Shown in pieces: positions 61,101 to 64,000 of a DNA stretch of 64,000 nt. The DNA lies in contig CM060732.1 of the NCBI GenBank assembly GCA_030704615.1, forward strand, positions 79,256,171 to 79,320,170. The letters run 5' to 3'. A program made the translations under genes and the position numbers. Every line of letters starts with the position of its first letter. Position 1 is the stretch's first letter. A model generated the notes under the pieces. It did not search any database and was not told the origin of the DNA. It saw only the letters and a program-made list of their open reading frames with translations. Source of the stretch: Takakia lepidozioides (taxonomy: Eukaryota; Streptophyta; Takakiopsida; Takakiales; Takakiaceae).

Positions 61101-63853
61101 GAGTCAACTCGACCGTTTCAATGTCAGTGCAAGTGAACATCTTCTGAAGCCGTGGGGGCGATTCAGCATTTGTTGCATCCGTTTCAATTGGAGGCCCGGG
61201 GAGAGACATGGTGCTTCTAACACTGTTTGTTGAGACCCTCCCCTCAGAAGATGTGAAGCTGCCAGCTATGGTGGAGTAACAATTCGTTCTAACAGAAGGG
61301 GAAACCGCTGCTGTTTCCAAACTTGTAGATTCAGACTCTATGGAAGAGAGGAACGAATCGAAGCTTTCCACATCTAGGAAAGTCTGCCCATCTTCAAGTG
61401 AGTAGGAGTTTTCGCCACTCACCACGTCTTTGGAGTTCAGCTCGCTGTTAGGTGAAGGAGGATCAAAATCTGAAAGCCACGATACAGGAGGCAATGGTGG
61501 AGGAGTTTCGGATTCTGTATTGATCCATTTTGTGGCAGGAGACTGGAATGATTCAATTCTTCCAAGAGCTGAAGAAGCCCACTCCCTGGTAGGTGAAGGG
61601 GGCCATTCAACTTCCCCTGCATCTGAAGAAGCCTGGGCACAAACAAGTGAGAGGGAAGATTTTACTGTTCCCATATTAGAGGATATCCATCCCCTGATGG
61701 GTGTGGGGGGCAGTGATTTTTCACTGCTAATGTTTGTGAAGGCCACTTCTGTCGTGGGTGAGGAGGTGGGATCTTCAACACTCCATGCATCTGAACCGTT
61801 CCAGATCTTGCAAGGTGATGAAGGGTGAGGCTCCAAGCCCTCATCATTGATGACTTCACAGTTTTGTGCAAGTAACTGGGGAAAGCTGAAGGACGATTGA
61901 TCTTGAGAGAACAGTTGCTCGGGGTGCACGGAAACAGTGTCAGTAATATCAATGTCGGTTGAAGGTGGTGTCTTGGCGCCAGAAGACTTAAATGCAGGTA
62001 AATTGTCCTTTGCAAGAATTGAATCTGTCCATATCCTCATCTGTGCGGACGCCTCTGTGCTGCTCACACTTGCCAAAATAGGTATGCTGGGAGAGCTGAA
62101 GCTTTCTTTTTCCCTTGAGTGCAACCCACTGATTGTCTGCCAGGGAATTTCAACGACAACCTCTGCGCCATAGCCATTCTTCTCCTCTTCACTGAGGCAC
62201 TGTGAATTATTTTGCAACGATGATTCGAGATTGAAGTCACCTTTCTCTGATGACAGGCAGCTCTCACATGGAGAGTCCACGAACTGCAATCAGGTGTGCT
62301 ACTTAGAATTAAAACAACAACAGTACACTGAGCATGCAAAGACCCATGAGCTTAAATTCCCAAAAAGTGTGAGAAAGAAGCTTGCGAGAACACTGAAGTC
62401 CCACTCAAACGTAACGATCGAGCTAAAAGTTACATGTCACATCAATTCATTAATAAACAGTCAGAACCGAATTCAAAGGGCATGTTGGCAACCTATTAAC
62501 GAAGCACAGTCTCAAACAGCTTGCTAGAGATTATGTCCTGCTAAAGAACGGTTGAGACCTATTACAGCATGACCACTTTCTTTCTACAAGCCTTTCTGAT
62601 ATGGTGTTTTTGAAAAGTACAAGCTGCACTAGAAGAATGGCAATGTCATTGATGTACAAATCATATGTTTTCTCCAGAAATGGCATCATATGCAGCGGTA
62701 AGTCAGGATATAGAAACTCACATCCCCACAGAAAGATAGTCCATCTTTTGCTGTCTTGCTAGGTGACAGAGGTTGTCCAACTGATTGTGGATATTCCGTA
62801 GAGATGTCAAGAACACTGCGGCGGCTACTGAATTGCAACTCTCCCTCTTCTCTTGCAGGAAGGAGTAAAGTTGCCAATTCGGTTAGGAGCTCATCTTCTC
62901 TGCTTTCTGAGATGCTTGCATCATAGAGGAAATCGATAGGGAACCCTGGCCTGTCGATGAAGATCACCCCTTTCTCACCTGGAATTGTCAATACTCATAT
63001 CAGCAATCAGTACCTCTGTAGTCTCAAAACTTGTAGAGGGAGCATCAGAGAAGCTTCCACATTGTCTCTGAGACTACACCATAGAGCCAACTCCCCAAAG
63101 GGACATGTAACCAACCTTCACCTCTCACTGTGTCAACAATCCACCTTCTACTTTGACCCATGGGCCATTTGGGCACCCAGTGCATGTCAGAAAGTTTCTT
63201 TCTTGCTTGCAGAGTTTGTCAGGCAAGATGCTTAGCCCCTTTCCTTCGTATGGGCAACCCAACTCTGGGCAGTGAGCTAACCCATTTTCTCTTAGGTAGT
63301 TTCTAGTTGTTTCGAAACTTGGTGTGATTAAATATTTGGGCTTCTTGTAAACAATGCAGAGCTTCTTATATCCTCTTTCTTCAGCTCTGCTCGATTACAC
63401 TGAGGAGCAGGGTCAATGACCAACAAGGCTCCTGCAAGCAATTGTAATGATGACACTTCCCACCTCTCTGTGACTCACACTAAACCCACAAAAAATCCTG
63501 CTGGTTCTAATCACCTATCTTATGATCCCCAAGATGTACAATAGCTGAGGACACATAAGAACTGAGCAAGGTTTTCACAGCAACCCACCAATACTGTCCT
63601 CCTCGAGAAAACACCATGCACTATTGATTGCCAAATCAGCATGTAGGTTTGCTTCTTTGACTGCTTGGGCTCCTCCATCAGACACATCTACTCCATTGGA
63701 AATCTCCTCAATCTCACAATTCAGTCTTCCAGAGAAACCAGCAATGGCACGGCTTCTCAGCCTTCCATGCTGCCGCCATCTTTGTTGAATAACTAGGGCC
63801 AATCTGTAAAGTTTTTGGTACCATGTTCTGGCCATTCGCATTCGCCAAAATGC
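58140..63853 (-). CDS. Multi-exon gene with NACK-kinesin-like C-terminus (DUF3490-like); 5' end outside window
   Basis: Five minus-strand exons with GT-AG borders and matching phases: 63853-63589, 62978-62722, 62283-59665, 59314-58952 and 58436-58140. Exon 1 here has an IQ-like motif (ALVIQQRWRQHGRLRSRA), a possible calmodulin site. The large 2619-bp exon is Ser/Glu/Pro-rich and probably disordered. The last two exons encode LHDLCRLWEEQCVDLLTRSF and ERYYLYSKWGIRKISTGRLK...LLWKDP. They resemble the I-I-x-L-W...H-R-(T/S)-x-F and LYxKWGI...LWTDP blocks of DUF3490, the tail of plant NACK-type kinesin-7 proteins needed for phragmoplast expansion. The motor domain, if present, lies beyond the window. 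It could instead be another plant protein with a related tail. Confidence 0.5.
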
Positions 63854-64000
63854 CTGCAGGGACAATTGTTGAGCCAAAATAGAAAAAACTCAAGCCAATC
63901 CATATGAGCAGAGAGTCGAGAGAGAGGTAGTGCTGAGAGAACCCACTTTCTGGATTAAAAAATACCATTGATGGACTACAGCATCCACGCCAGTGCAGGC
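63854..64000 (-). other. Intron of the minus-strand gene, running off the window
   Basis: Pyrimidine-rich on the minus strand, ending in a CCTGCAG acceptor at 63854; the next upstream exon is not in the window. Confidence 0.4.

Noticed and set aside
1-64000. CRISPR arrays, bacterial operons or riboswitches
   Set aside because: No regularly spaced short direct repeats with unique spacers; gene structure and repeats are eukaryotic.

Overview
The window looks like nuclear DNA of a streptophyte (a land plant or close algal relative). The evidence is plant-type gene fragments (REC/CLU family, CID7-like DUF1771, eIF2-gamma, LRR-type receptor kinase, a NACK-kinesin-like tail), split genes with GT-AG introns, and Ty3/gypsy, Ty1/copia and Crypton-like elements nested in one another. 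The species cannot be named from the sequence. About two thirds of the window is mobile DNA.

1-39.1 kb is dominated by one unusual Ty3/gypsy family present in at least three copies: a 3' fragment at 1.5-3.8 kb (+), a longer copy at 6.6-11.9 kb (-), and a near-complete copy at 24.0-39.05 kb (+). Its domain order is Gag - protease - C5 cytosine DNA methyltransferase - reverse transcriptase - RNase H - DDE integrase - PHD finger. It thus carries a DNA-methylation writer inside its polyprotein and a histone-reader-type zinc finger at the integrase C-terminus. The methyltransferase is uninterrupted in the minus copy (10486-11589). In the 24-39 kb copy it is split exactly at its ENV motif by a full-length chromovirus (27355-34325). 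That chromovirus has near-identical 724/723-bp LTRs, a 5-bp target duplication (ATGTG) and a chromodomain. The ends of the methyltransferase family are odd: an 82-188 bp repeat (called A/B here) lies on both sides of a ~327-350 bp repeat (called M), and M alone is found at the 5' end. This resembles the split direct repeats of PAT/DIRS-type elements, although the element encodes a DDE integrase.

Between these copies (12-24 kb) lie a ~100-bp tandem repeat, three copies of a segment carrying a Crypton-like tyrosine-recombinase N-terminal region (one fused in frame to the C-terminal part of an FCP1/NLI-like phosphatase), 5' leader/gag remnants of related gypsy elements, and a stretch with several G-box-like sites.

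39.4-44.1 kb holds a minus-strand Ty1/copia element with gag, integrase, RT/RNase H, a primer-binding site and a 5' LTR. Its 3' LTR is cut to 27 bp by an M repeat, and the missing part of such an LTR sits at 3.79-3.98 kb next to the other end of the gypsy family.

44.2-64 kb is gene-containing. It has an intact GNAT acetyltransferase (44763-45353), then a mosaic of abutting fragments of unrelated host genes in both orientations (receptor kinase, REC/CLU, CID7-like). Next is a minus-strand, multi-exon region of unknown function whose introns contain five copies of a palindrome and whose 3' part has degenerate FCP1-like phosphatase domains. A broken catechol-O-methyltransferase-like gene follows. 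At the right edge is a minus-strand gene with five phase-consistent exons (58140-63853, running off the window), an IQ-like motif and a C-terminus resembling the NACK kinesin tail (DUF3490).
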